A stretch of 64,000 bases of DNA from Dolomedes plantarius (GCA_907164885.2 OU015490.1:96884104-96948103); one strand, 5' to 3'. Numbered from the stretch's first letter, positions 1 to 13,029 are shown. Numbers and translations are program-made. The notes: generated by a model not told the origin, from the letters alone.

Positions 1-845
1 GACTACTTCCAGGTACCTTAAAACTAGAATGCAGTCTTTTTCAAAAGCTGTTTTTCTAGTTGATTCTACAGATTCGTCATAGAAGCAATAGCTTTGCAGA
101 CACATTTTGAATCCAAAATGGTATCTAATATAAAATAAAACATCAGGTTTCTTAACGTAAAGGGTAAATTTATTACTTTGCAGTGGATACCTTGACATGT
201 AGGCATAGATGGTAATGAAAGGGATGGTTTATTGGCCAAAAAATGGACAGAAGAGTATCCTGGACAGTGTTCTATCCTCTTGACTCCTTTAGGCGAATTA
301 TTCGAGACAAGATTATGTCGTCATATATTAGTGAATTATCATACATTTATAAGGGAAAAGTCTGGGAGTCTATTCGGGATGACTGGATACAATATAGTCA
401 TGAAGCGCGTAAAGAGTCCGTGGCCAATTTTAGACTAAGAACAGAGCACTACTGTCTGGCCGAACATCTGGCCAAAATATGGATTGTGAGTTTCAGCGTA
501 TGCAGCTTATGCACCTTATGTGAGTATGAACATATGAATAAAGCTCACCTAATTATTTGCTCGAAACTGGACTTTAACTTACGACAGAATGGAGATTTGT
601 GTGCTCTCTATTAGGGGGCCAGAGAACTTATGTCCTGATCTCACGGTCTTCAATTATTATGCTTTTAGCTTTTTAGCTTTTTATCCCAAAACTTTAATTT
701 TTTAACTGGTTTTAAGGTCTTTTGGTCATTCTTTTTTATTGTATCTTGTGGTTTCTTTTTCGTTGTCCTGTGTTTTTATATTTTTTGTATGTTGGGGGAG
801 TGGCCAGACTTGTATGGATTGAGTTCCAGACGGCCATATGTAACA
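1..845 (+). pseudogene. 3' end of a jockey/I-type non-LTR retrotransposon (LINE), decayed
   Basis: The reading around 190-240 gives a dead version of the last RNase H motif (HVGIDGNERDGLLAKK, cf. the usual HVGI.GNE.AD..AK). After a frameshift near 243, positions 243-614 read the usual region after RNase H: FRLRTEHYCLAEHL followed by a cysteine cluster CSLCTLC and a downstream H and C (gag-knuckle-like C-x2-C zinc motif of LINE ORF2 C-termini). A non-coding 3' tail follows and ends at about 825-852 in GGCCATATGTAACAACAACAACAG. There is a stop inside the first motif and at least one frameshift, so it is inactive. The upstream part lies outside the window or is lost; reverse transcriptase is not visible. 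The tail resembles that of the SINEs at 10.0, 20.2 and 31.8 kb. Confidence 0.8.
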
Positions 846-852
846 ACAACAA

Positions 853-2015
853 CAGTTTCAGGTATATAATATACAATATACCCTGTTACAGTTTGACATG
901 AAACAATTATGAACTCTTTTACCCCTCGACTCGCCAGATTGGAATTTCATTGAAGAAAAACTAATGGTATTACTTTGTTATTTTTTCTTTGCTCTCTAGC
1001 GGTTTCTCCGTACGTCCTTATGCAAAATAAATTGAGTGACGTTTTTGCACAATAAGTGTTCTTAAGGGAAGACATCAAGCTGGAGTTTTCTAAGGCAATA
1101 AAGGACGCAACCGACTTCAAACACTGACGGGAGTCTTCTAGTTTTCTATGACAGTCGAGTGACTAGACAGGCTAAGTGTCCTGCGTAAGATGTCATTAAG
1201 CCCAGTTCATAAAGTGTGGTGGCTAACGATTTGAAAACCAACGTAACGTTTTAAATAGAATGAACTACGGGAAAGAGATTTTTGTAAGTAACTTTTGATA
1301 TGATTTTGTCCTACAATGGGTATAAACCCAAACTGACTTACAAACGTTTGTCTATTATTCGAGCATCTTTTTTCCTTCTTGACACTAACCTTAGGCCCCT
1401 TTCACATCATTTTGGTAAAGCATCAGTCTATTTTCAGACTACTGCAATTATTTTCTGTTCAAGGGAACAGAACATATAATTAAGAAAATATTAATCGAGA
1501 AACTTTCATTAACGTAGAATTATTGGTCCAATTGATGATGGTAATTTGAAAGGAAGATGACAGCTTTAGTGATGAAAATTCACCTTATTTACCTGTACTG
1601 CAGACTTGCACGTGTTCTATGGTGACCAGCTTAGCTACTCAGTGAATGAAGGTTACATTCAGTTGAAACCTTGGATATTCCTGTACCATGGCATCATAGG
1701 ACGTATTTGGAAGAGTTTGGAAATATATCAAATATGACTTGCCTATGAGGCTGGAATGCAAAATTGAATAAAGCCCTCCCCCCCCCAAAAAAAAAAAATA
1801 AATAAATAAATAAATAAATAAAAACCTACAGTTTTTATCTGAAAGGGAAATATTCCTTTGGGTTATAGGTATGCCTTATTCTTTTGTAGATTTCACGAAA
1901 AAAAGGATCAGGAAATATAAACTATGAGCGTTATTGATTTTTACTTAGCAGTCTCTTCGGGGTCAATAGAAATGTCAAAAACATACTAAGCTTATTAATT
2001 GATTGTTATGCTCAG
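853..2015. other. AT-rich sequence with no recognisable gene
   Basis: No long open frame and no family I recognise. It holds only a C-run/A-run followed by (AAAT)n at about 1775-1822. Confidence 0.6.
1775..1822. repeat. C-run, A-run and (AAAT)n simple repeat
   Basis: A run of C, then a run of A, then about six AAAT units. It may mark the A-rich tail of an old retroposon, but no body was recognised upstream. Confidence 0.85.
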
Positions 2016-2344
2016 TTAAGACTACTGTGTGCTAACCCTATTGGATTCGCTCACCTAAATGTTAACCTATGGTGAAAATTTGTCCAAGGGTTACCGACAT
2101 AGAATTTAAGATTTTCTAAATTGTATTCCGTAATAGGAAAAGAAATTTTACAACTTGGAGCATTTTTCGTTTAAAAAAATGCAAATAAAGTTTTAAAATT
2201 TAAATAATTCCGGGGGAAAAATCTGGTATAGTGTGTTTTAAACGCTCATAAATTCCTTTGGAGGGCGAAATTTATAAAAGGAATCCTGTTGCAAAGTGTA
2301 GAAAAGCCCAGGCTATCTGAAAATACCAATTTTATTTGATCATC

Positions 2345-2903
2345 TATATATTTAAGTTGCTAAGCCGACTTTTTGGGCAGTCCGTGAGAGAAAACTACTG
2401 CATCAATGTGCTTCATTTTGGTCTTAAACGAAAGATTGTAATCTGTAGATTTGTCAAATTTGGTTTTTGTAACCGCAATTTCTATTAATTAGCGTTAATT
2501 TACAATTAAAAATTGATTTATGTGCATGCTCAGTGACATGTTTTAATAATAAGCACGTTTATTCCGATGAGTCTCTCTAGATCTCTGCCACTTTTATTTT
2601 TGTGATAATTATGTTTGTGAAATATAAGATTAAACCTTATGGAAATTGTTTATTTCGCGCTGTTTAATTAGCGATAATTTACAATTAAAAAACAAAACAA
2701 AACTGCTTTCTGCGCATGTTCAGTGACATTTTCAAATCTGGGTTTAGATACTCACTAAGCACGAGACCGTTTAAGCAGATTAATTTGATTCTGCGCATTA
2801 TTCTGATTTTCAACATTTGGCAATGATGTGTTGGGTATAATTTGTGTATTAGTGCATTTATTTGCTATCTGGCCGTCATGTTTTAACGGGTACCAACTAG
2901 TCA
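2345..2903. mobile_element. Unknown insert inside the MITE
   Basis: Compared with the other MITE copies, about 560 bp of extra sequence sits here, between MITE sequence ending near 2345-2360 and resuming near 2897-2904 (CATTTATGTAGCTGTA). It holds an internal imperfect direct repeat: about 2483-2545 and 2663-2735 both read TTTACAATTAAAAA and then GCGCATG/GTGCATG CTCAGTGACAT-like sequence, roughly 180 bp apart. No open frame. The borders are uncertain by about 15 bp. Confidence 0.5.
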
Positions 2904-3004
2904 GCATTTATGTAGCTGTAAGTAGTATGCACAATTTATCCATATGTTAACACTAGCTGAAATTCCGCAGTTCGCTACGGAGTACATTCAAATTAAATAT
3001 AACG

Positions 3005-3006
<2 letters not shown>

Positions 3007-3087
<81 letters not shown>
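3007..3087. repeat. (TA)n microsatellite
   Basis: About 40 uninterrupted TA units inside the Helitron, ending directly at the TG start of the LTR at 3088. Confidence 0.97.
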
Positions 3088-3091
<4 letters not shown>

Positions 3092-3710
3092 GGACCTGAC
3101 TCTCAAGCCCGATCTATTAACGTAATTTCGACCTCATTGGAATCAAAATGCAGTCGGTGAACCAGTGGTGAGGACACTTGTCATACTTTAAACTCTCGAA
3201 AAGGAAATAATACAAGCTTGAACAACACAAAATCAGTCTGTACTCTTTCCTAAACATCTTTATTAAATTTCTAATTAATTACTCAGATCCAAATCGTTAT
3301 TATCAAGCCCCATTCCCCCTTAAAATCTGTGCGCCTGACGGCACACGTCTGCTCCCTTCCTAAGTCACCATGGGTCTGAAAATCTTCTTTGTTTCCAACC
3401 TTAAAACCAACGCTTAGTGACGCTCATTAATTATTCACTTCGTCATATCGAATGTTCTTTTCGCTGAACTCAGCATTTCCTTTCTTAGCGCCAACTCTTC
3501 AAGGCTAAATCCGTCTACTAAGAATTCTCCCATGTGGTTATATGGTTCTTCGGAGATTAAATCAAGCTGACCTATTAATTCTATTTTCACTTCAATACAT
3601 TACGCCGCTTATTTGAACTCCCAGACCTTTTAATTGTTAAATCCTATATTTTAATAACTAAAATCTCGTTTTAAGGTCGCGTAATCGCCCCAATATTAAA
3701 TAGCCTTACA
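3088..3710 (-). mobile_element. Solo LTR, Gypsy-type, inserted in (TA)n
   Basis: The segment starts TGTCGGACC, ends CTTACA, and is flanked on the left by (TA)n and on the right by (CA)n(TA)n, fitting the 5'-TG...CA-3' form of an LTR in a TATA-type target. It shares a layout with the LTR of the Gypsy element at 43631-44098: a block AATGCAGTC about 65 bp from the left end, then TTTATT (AATAAA on the minus strand) further in. By that signal the LTR is read on the minus strand. No internal coding sequence is present. Family assignment rests on this resemblance. Confidence 0.6.
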
Positions 3711-3711
3711 A

Positions 3712-4610
<899 letters not shown>

Positions 4611-4703
<93 letters not shown>
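4611..4703. repeat. (TA)n microsatellite
   Basis: About 46 TA units directly after the mariner end; continuation of the tract in which it landed. Confidence 0.97.
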
Positions 4704-4707
<4 letters not shown>

Positions 4708-5435
4708 AATACAACGATCAATGTATGCAATTGATGTAAAAAAAACAAAAAATATATTTATAAAAAATCGTAAGGGATATTTTTATAGAAAAAATAATGT
4801 AGAAGAAAATATTCAAATAAAATCTAATAGAACATACTAAAGAATATAGTACAGTTAATACAGTACAGTTTGAGGAAGAGATCTTTTACTGCATTTTAAT
4901 ATTTTTTTGGATAATGTCCAATCGTCTGCCTCATTAGCAAGAAAAAAAAATATTTTTTTTGTCTATTTCGTTGTTATACATGCGACGATAAATTAATTTA
5001 AAGTACCAGAAAAAGAAATCACGTGATCACCATTTAATAAATTAAATTCTAAAACTTAATCTGTAAAAATTCATCAAAAATCAGAAAATGGAGGTAAAGA
5101 TTCGAAAAAGATTTCATTTTAAAGGAATTTTCCCGATATTCCCCGTGATGCAAATCTTATAACCCTCAATTTATTATTTTAAATGCAAACTTGAAAAAAA
5201 TACTAAAAAAGCTTAAAAATTCAACCCCAAAAAATACAAGAAGAATCTTTCAAAAATCTTTCTTAGTGCACCCTTACACTATAAGAAGAATGGCCATGCA
5301 AAATATCAGCCCTTTAGGTCCAGCGGTTTGGTCTGTGCTTTATAACTCAGTCAATCAGTCAGTTACGGAACTATTTTATATAGTATATAGATTGAGGTGA
5401 GCGGATCCAATAGGGTTAGTACAAAACAGCCTTAA

Positions 5436-6230
5436 TGAGAATACTCACTTAATTATGAAATCATGTTGAATCTTAAGAAATTTTATTTAATGAGTTTATA
5501 AGAGAAATTTGATTTTGCTACCAATCATCTCATTACATTCTCAGCAAAGAATTTTCGAAAGATGCACAGCTTGAATAACGTATTTTGGTTCAACAGATGC
5601 TTTATAGACTATACCGGAGACTCGGCCGGTTTTGTGAAAGGGAGTTGTTTGTTCTGTGATGTAGAAACTTATCTGCTATTGATGTTTTGGGATGACAACA
5701 GTCTCTTTCGTAAAGGGAAAATGAAATGACGGAAACAATCTAAGTGGAAGTCCAGAAGATAATGTTGAATCGTTGATGAGGGATCAAATCCAAGTTGTAG
5801 GATCCTTGAAGTGTCGTCCCATGAGATCAGGATGATTCTAATGCTACAGATTAATGTCTTTAAGGGACGAGAGACTACGGTTTTTTTTGGTTTCTCCGAA
5901 AAGGTAGCAGGAGACCCATAATTCGGGTGGCTGGAAAGAGGAGTCGAATACTTGATCGTACTATATTGACTGTGCCGCAATTACCCGTGATTCACTGTCA
6001 ACGTTGTCCAAAAAAAGAAGAAAGCTGGTAAGCAAGTAATCTTCCAAATCATTAACATAAAAAATGTTTATTTACTGTGCCGTCTTGGGTAACATAAAAA
6101 TCTTTACAAGTAAAAAAGGAGCTCGGAATTATTGAGCTTGAAGATCAATAGATTTCGACAAATGCAAAAATAGCCCCCCATGCAGAATTTGCAGAGCCAA
6201 AACTGACCGGGGTGCTTAAAAACAAAAATA
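5436..6230. other. No recognisable gene
   Basis: Mixed AT-rich sequence. An open frame of about 100 codons on the minus strand (5669-5980) has no recognisable motif and ordinary composition; I do not call it a gene. Confidence 0.55.
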
Positions 6231-6690
6231 TATATATAAGAGACGACTCTCTCACTAAAAAATATGGCTAACTGGTATATTTCTTCTCATCACTGGACAT
6301 GCCTGGAAAAACGCGGACACGAGGGTTGCCATAACAAGAAAAGCGCCAATTAACAAAGACAGACCACCCGCGCCACGCGTACGGAAGCTTACCTCAGCGC
6401 GGAGGAAAAATATAGTGAAAAAACTACGCGAGCGCTCAATGGCCAATAACAAGAACCCGGCCATGCCGAAGCCTCGCCAAGAGGAGAACACCGAACGCCC
6501 CGCCAAAATGGAGGCCCGTGAATGGCTTAGCCCTGAGACAAGAAATTCGCGCCTCGGCGTGATTGGTCGAACGAGGAGAGAAAGCACATCTTGGAGAGTG
6601 CCTTCACGCCAAGCTGTCGCCAAATTCACACGTGGGAAAAAGCACTCTTGGACAAAGGAAAAAGGAGAGAACGCCATATATTTCTAACTT
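6231..6690. other. Isolated CpG-rich patch, possible promoter/first exon or LTR relic
   Basis: Against the AT-rich background this patch is rich in CG dinucleotides, most densely at 6360-6640. Reading the minus strand, an ATGGCGGGGCG-like stretch near 6505 is followed downstream by GCTGAGGTAAGC (about 6400-6385), which matches a strong 5' splice donor (GAG|GTAAGC). On the plus strand a TATATATAAGAGACGACTC stretch (6230-6250) looks like a TATA box. Both strands stay open (140 codons minus, 90 codons plus), as expected for GC-rich DNA, and neither translation shows a known domain. It could be a host promoter with first exon, or the promoter region of a lost retroelement. Confidence 0.35.
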
Positions 6691-7234
6691 ACAACAGATT
6701 TTATGGAGCCAATTTAGTGAGCGAACTTACACGGCGTGCGTGGACAAAAGCTAGTTGGATGTCCACATGACACACTCTGCAATTATCAGCCATAAAAAGT
6801 GCATTTTAGTGAAATTTAACAAGGGAATCCTGGGACTAACACCTTGTTAAGCACATTATAGTTGGAGTTTTACGGTTTAAGAGAAATGGGGCAAGGGCTA
6901 AAATTCTCAAGAACACACACGTCGAGGAAACGGTATAGAAATTACGCTATTTTATTTTAAGGGACAACTATTTAGAATTAGAGATATCATTAATTTAACG
7001 TGCGTTATGAGCCCAACCAAATGAATTATTTCTGGAACAAATTCCTCGTTGCATAGACATTACCTTTATTTTACATTTTTATTAAATTTTCATAAAAGAC
7101 ACTGTAACCGTATAAGCTGTGAACAAAAATCAAAATAATGACCAAGTGAAATTTGTTCTATATTCACCGTCCCAGAACACAGAGCTTTGTAACTAGGTAT
7201 GCAAATGTATTTGTCAATATGTTAATTGAAAGCT
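6691..7234. other. No recognisable gene
   Basis: AT-rich sequence without open frames or recognisable repeats. Confidence 0.6.
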
Positions 7235-7766
7235 CAAAACACCTGCGATACCTTTGTCCACTGAAACTGTTCCATTCATTTGCTGAGAAAATGGGATAGA
7301 ATTTCTACAATTTAAGCCTTTACGCATGATGCATAAAAGGACAGAAATTTGTCAATTGTGATTGCCTAAACGCGTTTGTTGTGTAAACATTTAAATATAT
7401 TATTTAGAAAACGTTGCATACGTACATAGTACATTATATAGTAAAAATTCCCCAATAAGTACACGTCAGCAGGATTTTCGCTAAGCTTGTTATTGGGTAT
7501 TCTTATTTTAATGGAATTACTTTGTCTACGGAAACAGTCGTATAAATTTGCTTAGAAAATGAGGGAGAATTCCTATATTTTAAATTTTTAGCATTCAGCA
7601 AAAAAGGAATGAAATCTGTCAATTACAAAGTCTAAATGCATTTGTAGTGCAAACGTTTACATAGATAATTTAGAAAACGTTGCATACAAACATCACCCAG
7701 AGAAAAAAACCCTCAAGAAGTACACGTGAGCAGGGTTTTCAGCAAATTTGGTATTGGGTATTACCC
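7235..7766. repeat. Diverged tandem duplication, period about 266 bp
   Basis: Two copies are seen, for example TTTAGAAAACGTTGCATAC at 7403 and again at 7669, and AAGTACACGTCAGCAGG / AAGTACACGTGAGCAGG, each ending with TATTGGGTATT. Many substitutions, so old. Confidence 0.8.
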
Positions 7767-9999
7767 CTATAATGTAGACCAGTGGTGTGAAAACTGTGGG
7801 TTGCGAACCACAGAGGTGTCATGGATAGTCTGAAGTAAATTTATATACCGAATTATTATACTGAAAAACATGCTTTAAGCATTCTATAATTACGAATGCT
7901 TAGTATTTTCATTTATATTTCTTATATGTTAAAAATATATGATATTGTTAACCCACTAACGGCACAGTGATTTGAGACGAAATAAATGGTTAGGTCGTGT
8001 TGGATCCGATCCGATGTCTTTTTTGATGAGGTTTTTGGTAGAAATAAGTACACAATAAGTATTTTTGATGTATAATAACATTTATTGATAATATTTTACA
8101 TGAAATAAAAATCTTTTGGTAGAAAAAAACCCAACGACTTGTAATTTTGCTAAGCAAAGAAAATCTCTCTGGTATTTACATAGGATGTTGGATATATTTG
8201 GTCTAATGTGTAATCTAGTCTTGTAACTAGTTTTAGAAGTTAGTGAAAGCAAATTTCACAGCACAAAAATGTAAAATATAATATATACTGACATTTTTGG
8301 CCTTCAAAATCGAAATAAATTTAAAAAAAAAGGAATATGAAAAAAACAGAAAGAAATGACCACTGATCCAACAAAGACACTCGTATTTACTGCAAATTTA
8401 TAACTACAAACGCTCCAACACTTGTTGCAATTCTCAATATTTCATTCTATTGGCATTCTCAAATATTTCACCAAATATTGATGTCATATTATGTGAGGTC
8501 CAGGTTCACCCCTCTCAATGATTTTTTTTCTAGTTTTGTTTTATGTAGATAAACGAAGTTTATAATTTTCAGTGTTTTAATATCAAGCTTATAATTTTAA
8601 AATGGTGTTGAGCATATCATGCCTTATAATAGTATTGGGCAAAACCGTTATAATGTAGACTACAAAATTCTTGTATTCGGATAAACTTCTACACCGTAAG
8701 TGTATAATGCATTAAAAATGTATGGAAAGCAGAAACGCGTAAAACTAGCTACGTTCTTCTTAAGTTTGAAATATAAATCCTCAAAATACTGCGGCCGAGT
8801 CCCTCGCGTTAAAAGTTTATCGAAAAAGAAACATTTTAATCCAAAATTTTCCTTTTAATATGTGACGTTTTTATAGTATGCGGAATATAAAAAGGGTTGC
8901 CATTAAAACTTATAAAAAACGCCCATATTTGACGTCTTCGGGTTAAGTCATTAAAAATCCATTAACACCAACGGATAAGTGAAGTGTCAGCATTAATGTC
9001 AGTTATTAGGACCTTATCTTAAAAGAAAAGCGTTTTTATTTCAGCACAAAGAATGATTAAAACAAATGTAATTATGTCTTAGTTAAAAAAAGCTAATCGA
9101 TTATTCATATTTTATCTTATGCGGTATCTTAAAATAAATTTTTTTGCCGATTATCATCTTTAAAACTGAGTATGTTATCTTTTCCCCACCGATGAAGCTT
9201 TACTGTATTTGTGAAGAGCGATGATTTTGGCGGTCAAAAATAACTTTCACCATCAATACCATTGATTTTTCTTTGAATATCTATTAAATTATAAACCTGA
9301 TACGTTATTCATTCCGGCACTTTATCCATATTGAGTTAGTCAGGCTTTAATAGGAGTTTGGCTGATAATTTTCTGAGTTAATAGTATCTCAGAATAAATA
9401 CGTTATGCGTAATACCCAGATAAATACTTTAAGGAAGTAGTCTCTTGCTATTTACTCTTTTGGCAAAAAGTGTCTTTGTATAAGTCATTGTGATGTACAA
9501 ATATTTGCTAATTCAATATACCTTATTGCCTAAAGGGTCAATACGCATATTGATAAAATATTTCTTTTGTTTGTGCGTTACTGAAAATGTATTATTTATT
9601 CCATATTAATACCAGTTAATTTCCAGTTAAATAAATCCTAAATTATGTAGTTAATTGTCATTGCAAAATTTTAATCGGTAATTTTTCAAATCATAATATG
9701 ATTTTAAAGGGCATTTATGTGTAATTATTTATATTTCGTTCTAAGAAATATGAAGAGAGTATTTGGTGATACTGTATTTCAATTACATAGATGTGGTTTA
9801 TGTCGTTAAAATTGTTTTCATATATCTAGAATAGACCGAACTTTATTTAATTTGATGACAGCGTTAAATTACTAATATGTGCAATTAAAAACAAGCTTTA
9901 TTTATTGCGGGATAAGTAGTACTGAAAGTTAGAGCATACCCGACGTATGGCTATCAAGTTTTTAAAAAAATCTTACATTCTATACGTTGTTTAAAACCC
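7767..9999. other. Long AT-rich stretch with nothing recognised
   Basis: No open frame above background and no clear mobile element end. Only scattered A/T runs. Confidence 0.55.
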
Positions 10000-10345
10000 A
10001 CGTTGGTAGCGTGTCGAATTTCGGCACTGAGAACTGACTACCTCCGACCGAATCGAGCGCAATTAAATACCTCCGTGTCTACGCCGGAAATGGGCGTATT
10101 AAATCTGTAGACCGCAAAGTCTTTCTACGATGTCAGAGAAGGTGGGAGAGAATACGATCCCCCAGATGTCGCCTCTGGACATGCTCGGTAATAATTGAGA
10201 CAGCATTTGACTAAATCATATTCCGACCCTTGTGGTGTCAATATAAGCCAAAGCCGAACCACTCAGCCCGATAGACTATATGACCCTACTTTGTGATACT
10301 TCAGACCAGGGGGCATTAGAAACAACAGCAACAACGACAATGCCG
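10000..10345 (+). mobile_element. tRNA-derived SINE copy, diverged head
   Basis: The body matches the SINE at 20218-20564: GGTGGGAGAGAATACGATCCCCCAGATG, then CCGACCCTTGTGGTGTC, then the tail GACCAGGGGGCATTAGAAACAACAGCAACAACGAC. The tRNA-like head is present but degraded or rearranged (GGTAGCGTGTCGAATTTC near 10005). SINEs of this type are RNA polymerase III transcripts moved by a LINE reverse transcriptase. Confidence 0.8.
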
Positions 10346-11053
10346 TTATAATACGAATTATTCAAAGGGATAAATTGCAGTAAAAATGTAATAAAGATCT
10401 CCGTAATTTTAAATGTGAAGAAAAATGTCGAAATGCTAATCTGATTTACGAAATAACTTACGTTTTTAATATTTATTTATTTATTTTCTTATTTATTTTT
10501 AACATTTTTAAAAGTTAAACAAAATGCCAGCCTATAATTTTCATATGATTTAGATTGAATGATGCATATACTTGCGTTCAGAGAAAGAAAAAAGAAAAAA
10601 AAACTTTAAAGGTTATATGTTTAATAATAAGTGCATGATATTGCAATAGTCTCCTAATCTTGTATTCACCCATTGTAAGAATTTCATTCGTTAATTCACG
10701 CAGTCACAGGACATATTTTTCTTCGCAAGTTTTCCATTATGCGTATGCGAATTTCATGATGGAGTTTAATTTATCCAGAAGTTACTCTGATGTAAAATGG
10801 ATATAAAGACGAATAAAAACGTGCATCCTCCAGACTCTGAGTTTAATCACAGAAGGCATTCGTGATTTTACGCTGAAAAAGAAATACGTTTAATAGCAAA
10901 ACAGGTTACTAGATTTACAAAGCTGGCACGTAGAATTTTCTCTATGTTCATGGTTTACGTGGAAAGAAATGACGGTGCAATATATTTTCAGGAAGGTTTT
11001 TATTTGTAAGATAAATTCAAGTACTCGTGGGTAGTGCCATTACTAAAATTATA
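10346..11053. other. No recognisable gene
   Basis: AT-rich, with an A-rich run near 10590. Nothing identified. Confidence 0.55.
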
Positions 11054-13022
11054 CAGGGGATATCCGTGTAATATGGACCCCCTAGAGGAATGCTCATAAA
11101 AATTAAATTGTTAAAAAAAATCAGATTGAATTTGTTGGATGCTAATTTCAACTGTATAGCTGCATGGTTCAAACTTGGTAAAGTACTCTAGTAACTATTA
11201 ATAATTGCAGGAAATATTTTTTTTAAATTTTCGTGCTAGTGGTCCATATTACACATACGTTCGTGTAATATTCACCGAACGTATATGTAATATGGACCAC
11301 TGACACGAGAATAAAAAGCATGATATAGAATGAAAGCATGATATAGAATGAAAGAAAGAAAAAAAAAGAATGAAAGACGGATGCACAAAACTGTGCTTTT
11401 ACTAAATTCATTTCAAGTACATCAATCATCACAATAACATTATATATCGGGTTGATTATGATGGAGCAATCTTCATGAACCCATGAGCAGCATTTCTCAC
11501 GTCTCAAAAAGTCTTCCTTCGTTCTCTCCCCGCAGAAGGGGCAGAAAGTAAACGGTTCAGTAACTTGATTCGCAGCTGTCTCCTGGCCGGAGGTTCCCGG
11601 GGATGTCCCTACTGAGATCCTTGGAGCTGCCGGGCGTTTTTGCTCTGTCGTCTTCTTATGTGCAAGCATCTCTTTTTGAGCTTTCTTCGTTATTCTTTCC
11701 TCTTTCCAACACTGTTGGATGTCCAGCTTTGGTCGCTTATTTTTTTATTTTTCTGCAATGACCTTCTTGAAACGGGAAGAATTCAGAACCGTGGCCTCTG
11801 AAGTGTTTCCCTTTCTCTTTCTTAGGCTTCTTTGTACACATTAAGGTAGGGGACTGATGTCTTCAACTGCGAACAAACTACACTCCACAAACTACAAAAT
11901 GTAGTTTTATGACTAACGGAAACCGGGATGTTTTCCTGGACTAAATTTTGTGAAGTTGGCTCTTCGGAAACAGTCGTATTCTGCTGGACTGTAGCATCTA
12001 GTGTTGGGTCGATGGGAACTACATTTTCTGGCAAGTGGTCGTTGGTCTCGTCTTCTGATGTGACTTGTGGTGGGGCTTTATCAGAAACTTCGGAGGGAGC
12101 GCAGTCGAAATACATGGCGTCAAATACTTGGAATTGTGAAACGGCCCGTCCAGCATGTTCCCTCATCCACTTGTTTATCTCTTGGGAATAGTAGACGCTT
12201 AATGGACGAAAGAAAGCGAGGTCTAAAGGCTGTATTCGATGGGTAGTATGCATAGGAAGTGATAGTATGATCACTCCTGGTTCTCTGGCCAATTATATAG
12301 CTTCGAGATTTTGAGTGTGGGACACATTTCCATGGGGAATTAACGAAACCTTCCTGTTCTTGTCAGGTTTAGCGAAACTAATGAAATGTTTCATCCATTC
12401 ACTGGACAGATCGATCGTCATCCAACCTCATTCCTGGCATTTGAAAAGAGTTCCTGGAAGAGCTCCTACTTCGAGCTCCGGTTTCCATCGCTTACGGGAA
12501 AACACAGCTATCGGTGGAATGAAGTGACCAGCAGCACTCATTTTGGAGACAAATGTGGCGTTCTTTCCCTTTCTGCAGATGTTATCGATCTAACGTGCGT
12601 ACAACGTGTAATATGGACCAATGGTCCATATTACACAACAGATCATGGTTCATATTACACGCATGGACGGAGCAACGTTGTTTCCAATCACATATCGCTA
12701 TGCAAAATGGTGCGCATAAAATACATGTATGGATTGTTAAGAAAATAAGTACATTTGCTAATATTAAAGTGAAAATTATATTAAAATTACCTAACAGCGG
12801 AAAGTAATACTTTCATTTTAACATACCTGGTACATCAATGATCATATAAACCAAAAACACAATTTCATAATCGTCTAAATGCAGTACAAGTCACCTCCTG
12901 CTTTGGATAACACTAATATTCACTAAAGGCAATGGGATGGTTCTGTTATCTAGTGGTGAACAGATAAATTTCCCCATGGTCCATATTACATGATGGTCCA
13001 TAATACACGGATCTCCCCCACA
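11054..13022 (-). mobile_element. pogo-like (DDE_1 superfamily) DNA transposon, decayed
   Basis: The element lies between TA dinucleotides and has related ends: left GGGGATATCCGTGTAATATGG, right (inverse) GGGGGAGATCCGTGTATTATGG. Inside, a broken transposase is read on the minus strand. The termini and two subterminal zones hold eight copies, in both orientations, of a motif close to GTGTAATATGGACC (11066, 11241, 11285, 12606, 12623, 12647, 12978, 12995). These are likely transposase-binding or hairpin-forming sites, which is inference. The first and last two or three bases of the element are uncertain because the outermost positions of the two ends do not match fully. Confidence 0.75.
11400..12580 (-). 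pseudogene. DDE_1-type transposase (pogo/jerky-like), inactivated
   Basis: On the minus strand the frame reads a typical DDE_1 core: an N-terminal KMSAAGHFIPPIAVFSRKRW near 12540, a SEWM/F..F segment near 12400, then SHTQNLEAI and REPGVIILSLPMHTTHRIQPLD (about 12320-12215), the LSLPxHTTHRxQPLD block diagnostic of pogo/jerky transposases. A basic linker and a C-terminal zinc-finger-like segment follow (CPFCGER...CCSWVHEDC, about 11555-11470), as in pogo relatives with a PHD-like tail. Two in-frame stops are visible, one before GWM near 12440 and one in NLEAI*LAR near 12300. The catalytic LDGH motif has become LIPHG, losing its Asp. The N-terminal helix-turn-helix half is missing, so the protein is dead. 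Confidence 0.8.
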
Positions 13023-13029
13023 TACTTAT

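Noticed and set aside
55..190. Upstream LINE coding sequence
   Set aside because: I could not read convincing reverse transcriptase or RNase H text before about 185.
6255..6677. Minus-strand frame of 140 codons in the CpG-rich patch
   Set aside because: GC-rich DNA has few stop codons; both strands are open there. Kept only as a regulatory or repeat candidate.
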